From Halomontanus rarus (GTDB lineage Archaea > Halobacteriota > Halobacteria > Halobacteriales > Natrialbaceae), in assembly GCF_017357405.1 (NCBI RefSeq), contig NZ_CP071597.1:2728001-2792000 (forward strand): a stretch of 64,000 bases of DNA. Direction: 5' to 3'. Below are positions 9,077-18,155 of the stretch, piece by piece (the stretch's first letter is position 1; the number at the start of each line of letters is the position of its first letter). The translations under genes were made by a program, and so were the position numbers. The notes under the pieces are model-generated. The model worked only from the letters and a program-made list of their open reading frames with translations. It was not told the DNA's origin and did no database searches.

Positions 9077-9114
9077 GGCCGGTACCTCATCGTCGGGTGA
9101 CAAGAACGTTGATA

Positions 9115-9500
9115 TGGCGGCGATCTGTGGACTCCGCGAGCGATCGAGCGACGCTGTCGTCAAGGTCCTTTTCCCTTCCGCGTTGCTCGACACCGACGTT
9201 GTTGATCCGACCTCGCGAACGAACTCGTCGTTCTGGTGTTCGACGAAGTCCGGACGGATCATCGAACGATGTGCCCGGATTGACCGCTGGAATTGGTAGA
9301 GGTCGACGGTGTCAGTTCGGAGGAGATCGGTGATGACCGGCACACGATTTGGATGTGATCCGGATACGCGGGTACGAATCTCCTCACGATTCCAATGCGG
9401 CCTAGCCTTCGTCGTGGCGAGGACGTTTTCAGGAGCTAGTGACTCCCCGATGAGTCGGTCGCTCGTGCTCGTAGCGATCGTGATCACGCCGTCCCAGTCG
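9115..9500 (-). pseudogene. Remnant of an aldo/keto reductase
   Basis: In the frame upstream of the Gfo/Idh start, the translation matches the aldo/keto reductase at 13628-14488 in order: DRLIGESLAPENVLATTKAR against ERLIGEALGDRDDVLVATKAG, LRTDTVDLYQFQR against LRTDTIDLYQFHR, and NDEFVREVG against DDGFVREVG. The catalytic His position has become Gln, the first ~60 and last ~150 residues are missing, and a TGA interrupts the frame just above 9487. This is a middle fragment of a dead gene, related to but not copied recently from the 13.6 kb gene. Confidence 0.75.
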
Positions 9501-9566
9501 ACACAGATTCATTGGTGAAACTAACGCACTGAGCGAAACGAACCTTTAGGCTCTCCAGCCTTTTAT

Positions 9567-10367
9567 TTATAGTATGTGCGAATCGCAGTGGTTTCGTATC
9601 TTCCTCGCTGTACAGAAGGAGACCCGACTCTGTTTCACCTCGGCGTCGGCGAACGGGTTACACTCTCTGGGGGAATCGTCGTAGTTCTCGTCGCTATTTA
9701 ATTCGTACATAAGTGATGCACCGTTGTAATAAACAGTTGCATCGTTGTGCTCGGCATTGAAGAGATGGGCGAGTTCGTGAAACGCTAATCCCTCCGAGCC
9801 AACTTCCGCGTACAAGTCAGTCAGGTTGGATTCGTCGTCGTGCCAGAGATTAATTGCTGCAGTATACCTCTTATCGTCGTACTCGTCGACTCCGCCTGCG
9901 CTCCCGTTTTTGGCTGTGGACCCAAACCAACCTCCTATTTCGTCGCGATCGAAACCCCCGAAATCAGTATCGTCGTTGCCGAGATAGTCGAGAACGAGAA
10001 TTGCATCCATTTCGCCGTATCGGTCCCAGTTTTCGTTGAGCCAATCGTCCATCTCTTGGACCCGATCTACCCCTAAAAAATAATTATCGAAGTCATTTGC
10101 TCGAACAGTAGGTGAGAGATACGGCGTGAAAGATACGGGGCGATCGACGTACTTATCCCACATCTCTCTCACGAACTCTAAAATTGATCCCTGCTTCCCA
10201 ATGGAGTTGCTGTGGTTCAAGTGGTAATTCATCGTTTGCAACACTGCAACGTTCACGCGTTCTTCTGCAGTAGCAGTGCCGGGAATCGCTGCCACTATAC
10301 TTGCACCGCTCGTGACGGCAGCGGCGGACGATTTCAGGATAGTTCGTCGATTGGTATTTCCTTCCAT
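9567..10367 (-). CDS. Tat-exported zinc metalloprotease-like protein (metzincin motif)
   Basis: A 266-residue protein with a twin-arginine signal (R7-R8 in NRRTILKSS, hydrophobic stretch, TATA-EE junction near residue 35). The zinc-binding motif HELAHLFNAEH (HExxHxxxxxH, about residues 197-207) and a following SLMYE that could be the Met-turn (about 12 residues on) place it with metzincin-like proteases acting outside the cell. Two Cys in the last 35 residues could form a disulphide. The gene is clearly richer in A/T and Asn/Tyr codons than its neighbours, a sign of transfer. No named family recognised; protease activity is inferred from the motif. Confidence 0.75.
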   Translation of the reverse strand: MEGNTNRRTILKSSAAAVTSGASIVAAIPGTATAEERVNVAVLQTMNYHLNHSNSIGKQGSILEFVREMWDKYVDRPVSFTPYLSPTVRANDFDNYFLGVDRVQEMDDWLNENWDRYGEMDAILVLDYLGNDDTDFGGFDRDEIGGWFGSTAKNGSAGGVDEYDDKRYTAAINLWHDDESNLTDLYAEVGSEGLAFHELAHLFNAEHNDATVYYNGASLMYELNSDENYDDSPRECNPFADAEVKQSRVSFCTARKIRNHCDSHIL

Positions 10368-10400
10368 TGTCGTTACACATTACCGTTAACAATACCGGCC

Positions 10401-10410
10401 CTTATATCTT
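10401..10410 (-). promoter_or_regulatory. TATA-like element of the metalloprotease gene
   Basis: On the minus strand this reads AAGATATAAG, centred about 38 bp before the ATG at 10367, the spacing expected for an archaeal TATA box with a short leader. The surrounding 10370-10460 is AT-rich. Confidence 0.45.
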
Positions 10411-10574
10411 ATTATCTATACTAAAATCATCAAAACCCAGAACATTATATTCGCGGTGGGGTGACGATATGCTACTACTCGTTTTTGATCGGCGGATTTC
10501 GAGTATCTGAGCGCCATCACCGATCGTCGTTCACCGCCAGTGACCTTTTTCTCCCCTCGGGAGAGTACCCCACT

Positions 10575-11378
10575 ATGAACCTCGTCGACGACTGGTCGAC
10601 CGACACCGTCCGCGCGAACGGGATCGACGTCCACTACTATCGAACCGGCACCCGCGACAGCCCGCCGGTCGTCCTCGCCCACGGCTTCACGGACAACGGC
10701 CGCTGCTGGTCGCCGGTAGCGGCCGACCTGCGTGAACTGGGCTACGACGTGATCGCCCCCGACGCCCGCGGCCACGGTCGCTCCTCGGCCCCCGATACGG
10801 GGTATACGGTCGAGGACCGCGTCGCCGACCTCGTCGGCCTGGTCGACGCCCTCGAGCTCTCGGACCCCATCCTGATCGGACACTCGATGGGCGGGACCAC
10901 GGCGGCGTGGACCGCCGCGACCCACCCCGACCTCCCCCGCGGACTGGTTCTCGAGGACCCGGCGGGGATGCTCGAGGACGCCCGCGAGACGGCGACCGAC
11001 GAAGCCGTCCGCGGGATGCGCCAGCAGGTCCGCGCGTGGCGGAAGCAACCCTTCGAGGAGACCGTCGCCGATATCGACCGCGAGCCCGAACTCGCCGAGA
11101 TCCTCGCCACCGCTCGCACCGAGTGCAGTGAACCCATCGCCGAGGTCATCCGCGAGGGGTTCCCCCACCCTCGCGAGGCATTCGTCGAGGTCACCTGCCC
11201 GACGTTGATCCTGAAGGCCGACGCCGACCCCGACGCGCAGGCGGAACACCGGGAGACCGCGTCGGCGCTCGCGAACGGCCGCCTCGTCCACGTCGACGGG
11301 GCGGGTCACTGCGTCTTCCGGGACCAGTACGACGCCGCGTCCGAGGAGCTGCGGGCGTTTCTGGACGACCTCGAGTAG
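10575..11378 (+). CDS. Alpha/beta hydrolase
   Basis: A 267-residue alpha/beta-hydrolase fold enzyme. The oxyanion strand-turn is VVLAHGFTDNG, the nucleophile elbow GHSMGG (Ser near residue 107), the acid is probably Asp in LILKADADPDAQ and the His is in VDGAGHCVFRDQ near the end. The fold starts directly after MNLVDDWSTDTV, so ATG 10575 is chosen over an upstream in-frame ATG that adds a Cys/Ser/Phe-rich stretch. Esterase, epoxide hydrolase or C-C hydrolase are all possible. It stands alone between the metalloprotease and the GT87-like gene. Confidence 0.88.
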   Translation: MNLVDDWSTDTVRANGIDVHYYRTGTRDSPPVVLAHGFTDNGRCWSPVAADLRELGYDVIAPDARGHGRSSAPDTGYTVEDRVADLVGLVDALELSDPILIGHSMGGTTAAWTAATHPDLPRGLVLEDPAGMLEDARETATDEAVRGMRQQVRAWRKQPFEETVADIDREPELAEILATARTECSEPIAEVIREGFPHPREAFVEVTCPTLILKADADPDAQAEHRETASALANGRLVHVDGAGHCVFRDQYDAASEELRAFLDDLE

Positions 11379-11499
11379 CGGCCTCCGGTTTCGACGACTG
11401 GCGGCCGTCGAGCGCTCGGCGCACTCGAGGCGCGTCGTCCGACCGCCGACGCGTGTCCACAACGTTTTCGACCGAGGGTGCGTATCGACGCCAGTACCC

Positions 11500-12762
11500 G
11501 TGACAGACGACCCGTCCGTCCGCCGCAGCACTCGTGCGGTGCTGGCGATCGGCATCCTCGTGGGGCTCACCCTCGCCGTCGAGACGGCGCTGTCCACGCC
11601 GGAACAGGTCGGTCTCGCGTCGACCGTCTACTACTACGCCGGGGAGGCGATACTCACCGGCGAGAACGTCTACACCGTGACGCCGCCGGACTACGACGGC
11701 TACAACTACCTCTACCCGCCGATCGTCGTCCTCGCGTTTCTCCCCCACGCGCTGCTCGGGAGCGAAACCGCGGCGTTCGCCCTCCAGACGATCCTGAACG
11801 TCGCCGCCGGAACTGGCATCGCGATCGTCGTCTGGCGCGGCCTCGCCCGTCGAGGCGTCTCGCTCGAGCGCGTCGACTACGCGCTCGTACTCGGGTTCAC
11901 CCTGCTCTCTTCGCACGCGATCACTCAGGTGATCCAGGGGCAGGTGACCCTGTGGCTCGCCTTCCTGCTGGCGGCCGGTTTCGACGCCCTCGAGCGAGAG
12001 CGAGAGCGAGAACGGGAGGCGGTCGCGGGCGCGGCGTTCGCGCTGGCGGCGCTCGTGAAGCTCTTTCCCGCCGTGATCGGGCTCTGGCTCGTCCGTCGGC
12101 GGGCCTGGCGCGGGGTCGCCGCCGCGGTTGCGACCGGCTGTGGCGGTTTGCTCGCCGGCCTGGTGCTCTTCGGCCCGGACCTGACGATCCAGTACGTCAC
12201 CGAGGTTCTCACCGGCCGGTTTCAGGAGTCGACGTTCGACGGGGTACCCGACCCCGATCGCAGTCTCGTGACCGTTCGCCGCCTGTTCGCGGCCCTCGGC
12301 GTCGGGCCGACGCTGCTCACCCCGCTCGCGCTCGCCACCCTCGCGCCCTTCGTCGCCGCGCTCTATCGCCGCGTCGACACCGACGAGCGGCGACTGGCGG
12401 CTCTCCTCGGAACGCTCGTCGCAACTCTGCTGTTCATGCCGCTCCAGCCGCTTTACTTCTCGTTGCTCGCGTTCCCGTTGCTCGTCCTGCTGTACCGACT
12501 TCCCGCCGGTCGCTCGCGACGCCTGTTCGTCGCCGGCGTCTACTGTACCTACGCCATGTTCAGCCTCGAGATGGTCGTCGTCGCCGTCGGCGTCGTCCCG
12601 TTGCCGGCGGGACTCGAGGCCGCCGTCCTGTCCGTCGCGGAGACGGTCTTCACCGCGATTCTGCCGCCGACCGTCGGGATGTGGCTCCTGTTGTTCGCGT
12701 GCGTATCGATCTGCTACGACGGCGAGACGGCCGCGCACCGGGTTCCGTCGCCCGCGGACTAG
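11500..12762 (+). CDS. GT87/DUF2029-like polyprenyl-sugar glycosyltransferase, membrane protein
   Basis: A 420-residue protein with about ten membrane helices. After the first helix comes a large extracytoplasmic loop with STVYYYAGEAILTGENVYTV and the motif YLYPPIVVLAF typical of DUF2029/GT87 transferases that use polyprenyl-phosphate sugars (PimE-like), where an acidic residue in the first loop is catalytic. A short (Glu-Arg) run near residue 166, encoded by repeats of GAGCGA, lies in a cytoplasmic loop. It starts at GTG 11500. Likely role: surface glycolipid or glycoprotein assembly; substrate unknown. Confidence 0.75.
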   Translation: MTDDPSVRRSTRAVLAIGILVGLTLAVETALSTPEQVGLASTVYYYAGEAILTGENVYTVTPPDYDGYNYLYPPIVVLAFLPHALLGSETAAFALQTILNVAAGTGIAIVVWRGLARRGVSLERVDYALVLGFTLLSSHAITQVIQGQVTLWLAFLLAAGFDALEREREREREAVAGAAFALAALVKLFPAVIGLWLVRRRAWRGVAAAVATGCGGLLAGLVLFGPDLTIQYVTEVLTGRFQESTFDGVPDPDRSLVTVRRLFAALGVGPTLLTPLALATLAPFVAALYRRVDTDERRLAALLGTLVATLLFMPLQPLYFSLLAFPLLVLLYRLPAGRSRRLFVAGVYCTYAMFSLEMVVVAVGVVPLPAGLEAAVLSVAETVFTAILPPTVGMWLLLFACVSICYDGETAAHRVPSPAD

Positions 12763-12805
12763 GCTCTCGGGTTCACGCCGGTCGAGTTCGCGACCGCGAT
12801 CGAGT

Positions 12806-13447
12806 TCACGGTGGCGACGTCGACTCGCCGATCCAGCCGCTACGCGTTCCGATGGTAACCGTTCCGCTACGTTTGACGACGATTCCGTATCCCAGCAAGG
12901 AGAACTCGGCGACGATATCGTCCGCTCGTCCGCCGTCGCTGCTGATCGACTCCTCGACGGCGAACGTGATCGACTCGAGCGTCGGCTGTCGATCCGACCG
13001 AGTCAGGTCGTCGATCGTCGCCGGTGAGACGCCCTCGATGACTCCCTCGACGGTGAACGCGATCACGCCCGGCTCCGGTTTCGGATCGAGACCGGGATCG
13101 GGATCGGGATCGGAAGCGGAATCGGAGAGGCTGCTCACCGGCGACTCGAGCGCATCTCCGTCCGGAACGAGAGCTCCCGTGTCGGGCGGTTCGATCCCGA
13201 TGTCGATCGTCTCGAGGCGCAACCGGCCGTCTTTCCGGAGATCGACCGTCACGGACTCGGACTCGTCGACCGCGAGCTCGACCGCGACGGGCTCGAGTGT
13301 CGTGGCTTCGAACTGACCGAGCAGCGCCCCGGTGATGGTGACGGTGCCTTCGATGATCACCTCGATCGTGCCCGGCGGGTGCGGCTCGACGATGTCGGTG
13401 CGCAGGCGAATGTTCTGGTTGTCGACGATAGGTACTGTGACGCTCAT
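12806..13447 (-). CDS. Hypothetical acidic protein
   Basis: From ATG 13447 (MSVTVPIVDNQNIRL) this is a 213-residue soluble protein without signal peptide. Two similar beta-rich blocks (TIEVIIEGTVTITG and GVIAFTVEGVIEG) are joined by a linker containing a DPDPDPG run encoded by GATCGG repeats. Both blocks repeat the pattern hydrophobic-Glu-Gly-Val, hinting at an internal duplication. The frame extends to 13531 but the added residues are basic and unlike the body. No family recognised; possibly a structural or scaffold protein. Confidence 0.55.
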   Translation of the reverse strand: MSVTVPIVDNQNIRLRTDIVEPHPPGTIEVIIEGTVTITGALLGQFEATTLEPVAVELAVDESESVTVDLRKDGRLRLETIDIGIEPPDTGALVPDGDALESPVSSLSDSASDPDPDPGLDPKPEPGVIAFTVEGVIEGVSPATIDDLTRSDRQPTLESITFAVEESISSDGGRADDIVAEFSLLGYGIVVKRSGTVTIGTRSGWIGESTSPP

Positions 13448-13583
13448 AATTCGTGGACTGCTCCCGTACTCGCCCGTGCGACGCGGAGCGCCGAAACCGT
13501 GCTGCAGGAATAGTGAGATTCGCATCTGCACACCGACACGTGTTTGGATCGTCTCGAGGTCGGTTCGGGATCACGCCGTCGCT

Positions 13584-13637
13584 TCACTCGTTCACTCGCC
13601 CACTCGCCCACTCGCGTACTCGTTCACTCACTCGCTC
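13584..13637. repeat. CACTCG-type hexamer repeat
   Basis: Eight or more imperfect CACTCG units stand in tandem between the hypothetical gene and the aldo/keto reductase and run over the reductase stop codon at 13628. Simple 6-bp repeats like this recur throughout the window. Confidence 0.7.
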
Positions 13638-14488
13638 GCCTCGGTCAACCGCCGAACCTCCTCGTCGTCGAGCGAGAGCTGTGAGGCGGCGACGTTCGAC
13701 TCGAGGTGTTCCGGACTCGAGGTGCCCGGAATCGGCAGGACGACGTCGGAGTGGTGGAGGTGCCACGCCAGCGCCACCTGTCGACGGGTCGCGTCGTGGG
13801 CCTCGGCGATTTCGTCGACGACGTCGCCGACCGCGTCGATGTCGTCCGCGTCGATCGGTGCCCACGGGATGAAGCCGATATCCTCGTCCTCGCAGACCTC
13901 GAGGACGTCCGCGCTCGAGCGGTCGGCGAGGTTGTACCGGTTCTGGACGGTGGCGACGTCGACGTACTCGCGGGCCGTTTCGAGTTGCTCGACGGAGACG
14001 TTGCTCAGGCCGACCTCGCGGACGAAGCCGTCGTCCTGGAGTTCGGCGAACGTCTGAACGGAGTCCTCGAAGGGTGTGTCAGGGTCGGGACGGTGGAACT
14101 GGTAGAGGTCGATGGTGTCGGTTCGCAGTCGGTCCAGGGAGGTGAGCACCTGATTGCGGATGTAGTCCGGGTCGCCGTGGGCGAGCCACTCGCCGTCGCT
14201 GTTGCGGAGCAGCCCCGCCTTCGTCGCGACCAGCACGTCGTCGCGGTCGCCCAGCGCCTCGCCGATGAGCCGCTCGCTGACGCCGGGTCCGTAGGAGTCG
14301 GCCGTATCGACGAGGTCGACGCCGAGCTCTACTGCGTGCTCGAGGACCTCCCGCGCGGTCTCCTCGTCGTCGGGTGCGCCGATGATGTTCTCGCCGGTGA
14401 TGCGCATCGCGCCGAAGCCGAGGCGGTGGACGGTCGTCTCGCCGATCTCGAATGTGCCACTCTCGTTTTCGATCGTATCGTCACTCAT
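13628..14488 (-). CDS. Aldo/keto reductase (YajO/Tas-like group)
   Basis: From ATG 14488 (MSDDTIENESG) a 286-residue reductase with a full AKR tetrad: Asp and Tyr in LVDTADSYGPG, Lys in LVATKAGLL, His in YQFHRPDPD. The cofactor-binding end is VLPIPGTSSPEHLESNVAA. Length and motifs fit the oxidoreductase group widespread in haloarchaea. Nine further residues are open upstream, but the ATG at 14488 leaves a normal N-terminus. It is the live relative of the fragment at 9.1-9.5 kb. Divergent from the transglutaminase operon. Confidence 0.92.
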   Translation of the reverse strand: MSDDTIENESGTFEIGETTVHRLGFGAMRITGENIIGAPDDEETAREVLEHAVELGVDLVDTADSYGPGVSERLIGEALGDRDDVLVATKAGLLRNSDGEWLAHGDPDYIRNQVLTSLDRLRTDTIDLYQFHRPDPDTPFEDSVQTFAELQDDGFVREVGLSNVSVEQLETAREYVDVATVQNRYNLADRSSADVLEVCEDEDIGFIPWAPIDADDIDAVGDVVDEIAEAHDATRRQVALAWHLHHSDVVLPIPGTSSPEHLESNVAASQLSLDDEEVRRLTEASE

Positions 14489-14852
14489 ACGACGATACAC
14501 CATCGCACGCGCCATAACGGTTGGTCCCTCGGCAAAGCGGCGATCGGAACGCTCGAGAGACGGGACGAGTGCGGACGAACCGGGTTCATGGGCACACTCG
14601 AGGGCGTGAGAAACGGCGCTGCCGGTGAACTCCGCGATGCCACCGTCGACGTCGATATGGAAACTGTATCCAGAAGAGTAAATACAACGGTCCTATCTGT
14701 AAACTGTTTCGTTCGAACATCAGATCGATTTCAGTCGAACGGCGACGTATCTCCGTCTCCGGACGATTCTCCTGTCGACGACACACTAACATGACCGAAG
14801 CTTTATGAATTACTGAGATATACCGGATGACATCAGCGATGCACGGAGTGAT
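14489..14852. other. Intergenic region, divergent promoters
   Basis: No gene seen. Two AT-rich patches stand out: around 14661-14690, placed for neither start in particular, and CTTTATGAAT at 14801-14810, about 45 bp before the transglutaminase start and a possible TATA element for that operon. Confidence 0.4.
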
Positions 14853-17800
14853 GTGGTGACCGAGAGCCGTCCCGACTCGAGTACGAGGGACCGTCGGCCT
14901 CGCGACGTTCTCTTCGCGGTCGGCTGTCTGTTCGCGCTCGCGGCCGCCGCCGTGCTCGTCCCGCACCTCGGCGCGTCCGCGTCGATCGGTGGCGGGTTCG
15001 GAAGCGGAATCGGCGGGCTCGACGCCGGTAACAGCCTCGGTGCCGGCGACGGCGACGTTGCAAGAACCCTCGGTGACGGACTCGGCGCGACCGACTCGAG
15101 TCCGCTCGCCGGCACCGGAACCAGCGCCAGCGGCGGCGGCAGCGAGAGCGAGAGCGAGAGCGAGAGCGGCGAGACCGCGATCGGTGCCGACGACGAGACG
15201 ACGGCCGGCAGTTCCGAGAACCCGTTTCAGAACGGCTCCGCCGCGGTCCAGTTCACCGTCGATAGCGAACGCGCAGACTACTGGCGCATCGACGCCTACG
15301 ACCACTACACGGGACAGTCCTGGGAGCGGACCGGCGACCACCGCGACTACCCCGGCGAACTCCGCCCGGAGGGGCCCGTCACGGGGACGATGACCCAGGA
15401 AGTCACGCTCGAGGCGCCGGCGGGTGCGTTGCCGGGCGCGTGGCAACCCCGCCGGGTCGACGTTCGGGGCGAGGCCGACCTCTCGGTCAGTAGCCAGGGC
15501 GGGGTTCACGCCGAGGGATTCCTGCCCGCCGGGACGACGTACACGATCGAGAGCTACCGGTACGCGCCGGAGCCGGACGCGCTCCGCGCTGCGGGGACCG
15601 AGTATCCCGACGCGGTCGACCGGCGGTACACGCGGCTGCCGGCGGAGACGCCCGATCGGGTCCACGACCTCGCGAGCGAGATCACCGCCGACGCGGAGAC
15701 GGCCTACGACGCGGCCGACGCGATCGACCGATGGATCGAGACGAACAAGAACTACTCGCTCGAGGCGGAACACGACCCCGACGGCCGCCCGGTCGACGAG
15801 TACCTCTTCGAGATGGACGCCGGGTACTGCCAGTACAGTGCCTCGAGTATGGTCGTCTTGCTCCGAAGCCAGGATATTCCGGCACGGTACGTGACCGGCT
15901 ACGCCCCGGGGACGGTCGCCGAGGGCGGCGGCTACGAAGTTCGGTCGGCGAACGCCCACGCGTGGGTCGAAGTCTACTTCCCGGACCACGGCTGGGTCCG
16001 ATTCGACCCGACGCCGGCCGAGGAGCGCCTGGAGGAGGAACGAGCCGACCTCGAGGAGGCGGGAACCGACGAGCAACTCGCCCACGCGCCGTCGGTCAAC
16101 GACGACCCGAGCGAGTTGGGCGAAGCGTACCGGAACGGCACCGTCTCGTCGGTCGACGGCTGGGAGCCGTCCGGGGACGGCGAGGGGTGGGAGCCGTCGG
16201 ACGACTCGAGCGGCGGATCCGGTGAGTTCGACGATACCAACGGTTCCGATGGGTTCGGAGACACCAACAGTTCCGGCGAGTTCGACGACCCCGACGGTGA
16301 ACCCGGTGAGCGGGGCGACTGGAACGGGACGACGGATGACGGGGACGGTGGCGAGGATGAGGGCGACGACTCGAGCGACGGTGACGAGACCGCGGCCGAA
16401 GATGTGGATGAGGGCGACGTCACCGACGAGACCGACGAGACCGGCGAGACCGGCGAAAACGGACAGAACGAGGACGGCGACCGGGACGGGGACGACCGGG
16501 ACGACGCCGACACGCCATTCTACGACGTCTCACTCTCCCCGGCGGAACCGATCCCCGGCACCGAGGCGACCGCCACGGTGACGAGATTCGAGTCCGCGGA
16601 CGACGCGACCGGAGAGCCGGTCTCCGGCGCGACGGTCCGGTTCAACGGCGAGTCGATCGGCAAAACCGATGCGAACGGGCGAGTCACCGGGACGGTCCCG
16701 TTCGAGGACTCCCTCGAGGTCTCGGTTTCGGTTCCCGATGCGGAGGGCGTTGAGGGTGAGGGTGGAGATGGAGGCGGGACTGACGAGCGATCGACGGCCG
16801 AGTCGTCGTCGGCGTCGGCAGCGGCGGCCTTCGGCGCCGGCGGAAGCCTCGGACCGCTGGCGTCGATCGGCTCGACCGACACGGACGCGGCACCCGCCAG
16901 CAACGAGACGACACGAACCTATACGACCGTCTCCGACCTCGAGATCGGCGTCTCGACCAGCCCGCTCGTCGCCGGCGGGGAGACCGCGGTTCGGGTGACG
17001 ATCCGCGGGACGCCGGTCCCCGAGGCGACCGTCGCGGTCGACGGTGAGACCGTCGGCGAAACCGATTCGGAGGGGCGACTCTCCGTTCCGATTCCGGACG
17101 ACGCGTCGGGTGCCGAGAACGGGACCGTCTCCCTCTCCGCCCGACGCGACGGCCTGTCGGCCGAACGGACCGTCCCCGTCGAGACCCTCGTCATCGAGGC
17201 GGATCACGAGTACGGCCTTCCGCTGCCCACTCGAGCGGCAACGCTGACGGTCACCGCGGGCAACGAAACGCTGTCCGGCGTCGCGATTATCGGCGGCGAC
17301 GGCTCCGCCGTCGGAACGACCGACGGCGACGGGACGGTGACGACGAAGCTCCCGCTCGAGAACGAGGTCACCTACGGCGTCGCGTACGACGGCGGAACCG
17401 CCGAACTCGAGGTCGATCGGCTCTTCGGGATCGCGGCCGCCGTCGTCGGCGCCGGTCTGGGCGTCCTCGTCGGACTCCTGCTCCTCGCTCGGCGGCTGGG
17501 GGTGACACCTCGTCGGGTGGCGACGGCCGCTCGATCGACGATCGCCTCCGCGATCGATTTCGTCGTGCTGGCGACCGCGCGTTTCGACTCGCTTCTCGAG
17601 CTCGTCGTCGCCCGCGTCAGGGGTGGCTGGGCGTCACTCCGGGCCCTGCCCGGGGAACTCTACGCGCGCTTTCAGGCGTGGCGGCCCGATTCGGTCCTCG
17701 GCGCGATCCGCGCGCGTCTCGCGGCCGTCGTCGCCCGGTTGCAGTCGGCGGTCTCCCGATCGGAAACCGGTTCGAACAGGAACGTGACGGCTGCCGGCGA

Positions 17801-18155
17801 ATCGACGGACGGGACCGACGGCGCGAACGAACGCGTTCGGTCGACGGTTCGCCGGGCTTGGCAGGCGTTCGTCGGCATGGTGTCCCGGTCTCGATCCCGG
17901 TGGCGCACGAAGACGCCCGGCGAGGTCGCCCGAACGGCGACCGCGATGGGCTTTCCGGAACGACAGGTGTACGAGCTCACCGACGCGTTCCGCGAGACGG
18001 AGTACGGCGACGGCGTGAGCCGCGAGCGGGCCGCGGACGCGACCGACGCGCTCGAGTACCTGCAGAAGCGAGAACGCGAGCGAGAGCGAGAGCGAGCGGC
18101 CGCCGGGTCGGAATCGCGCTCGGAAGGTGACGAACGGACGGAGGACGCCCGATAA
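14853..18155 (+). CDS. Membrane-anchored transglutaminase-like protein with DUF4129-type tail
   Basis: A 1100-residue protein, GTG start at 14853 (or the adjacent GTG 14856). One N-terminal helix (about residues 20-40) is followed by a Ser-Glu repeat linker, then a transglutaminase core with catalytic Cys in DAGYCQYSASS (~326), His in ANAHAWVEVYF (~368) and Asp in WVRFDPTPAE (~385). After a long acidic Gly/Asp linker come three beta domains of the carboxypeptidase-regulatory type (GxTDxxGR turns), a helix near 855-880, and a cytoplasmic tail with FPERQVYELTDAFRETEYG, as in DUF4129. This is a TgpA-like enzyme lacking the usual N-terminal membrane bundle; it likely crosslinks or cleaves cell-surface proteins. 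First gene of an operon with overlapping junctions. Confidence 0.85.
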   Translation: MVTESRPDSSTRDRRPRDVLFAVGCLFALAAAAVLVPHLGASASIGGGFGSGIGGLDAGNSLGAGDGDVARTLGDGLGATDSSPLAGTGTSASGGGSESESESESGETAIGADDETTAGSSENPFQNGSAAVQFTVDSERADYWRIDAYDHYTGQSWERTGDHRDYPGELRPEGPVTGTMTQEVTLEAPAGALPGAWQPRRVDVRGEADLSVSSQGGVHAEGFLPAGTTYTIESYRYAPEPDALRAAGTEYPDAVDRRYTRLPAETPDRVHDLASEITADAETAYDAADAIDRWIETNKNYSLEAEHDPDGRPVDEYLFEMDAGYCQYSASSMVVLLRSQDIPARYVTGYAPGTVAEGGGYEVRSANAHAWVEVYFPDHGWVRFDPTPAEERLEEERADLEEAGTDEQLAHAPSVNDDPSELGEAYRNGTVSSVDGWEPSGDGEGWEPSDDSSGGSGEFDDTNGSDGFGDTNSSGEFDDPDGEPGERGDWNGTTDDGDGGEDEGDDSSDGDETAAEDVDEGDVTDETDETGETGENGQNEDGDRDGDDRDDADTPFYDVSLSPAEPIPGTEATATVTRFESADDATGEPVSGATVRFNGESIGKTDANGRVTGTVPFEDSLEVSVSVPDAEGVEGEGGDGGGTDERSTAESSSASAAAAFGAGGSLGPLASIGSTDTDAAPASNETTRTYTTVSDLEIGVSTSPLVAGGETAVRVTIRGTPVPEATVAVDGETVGETDSEGRLSVPIPDDASGAENGTVSLSARRDGLSAERTVPVETLVIEADHEYGLPLPTRAATLTVTAGNETLSGVAIIGGDGSAVGTTDGDGTVTTKLPLENEVTYGVAYDGGTAELEVDRLFGIAAAVVGAGLGVLVGLLLLARRLGVTPRRVATAARSTIASAIDFVVLATARFDSLLELVVARVRGGWASLRALPGELYARFQAWRPDSVLGAIRARLAAVVARLQSAVSRSETGSNRNVTAAGESTDGTDGANERVRSTVRRAWQAFVGMVSRSRSRWRTKTPGEVARTATAMGFPERQVYELTDAFRETEYGDGVSRERAADATDALEYLQKRERERERERAAAGSESRSEGDERTEDAR

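Noticed and set aside
11191..12738. A 515-codon minus-strand open frame opposite the GT87-like gene
   Set aside because: Low-complexity Arg/Glu/Gln translation; the plus strand has clear membrane helices and family motifs.
15139..15172. GAGAGC repeats in the transglutaminase gene, considered as a possible CRISPR-like or regulatory repeat
   Set aside because: No spacers; it simply encodes a Ser-Glu linker in frame.
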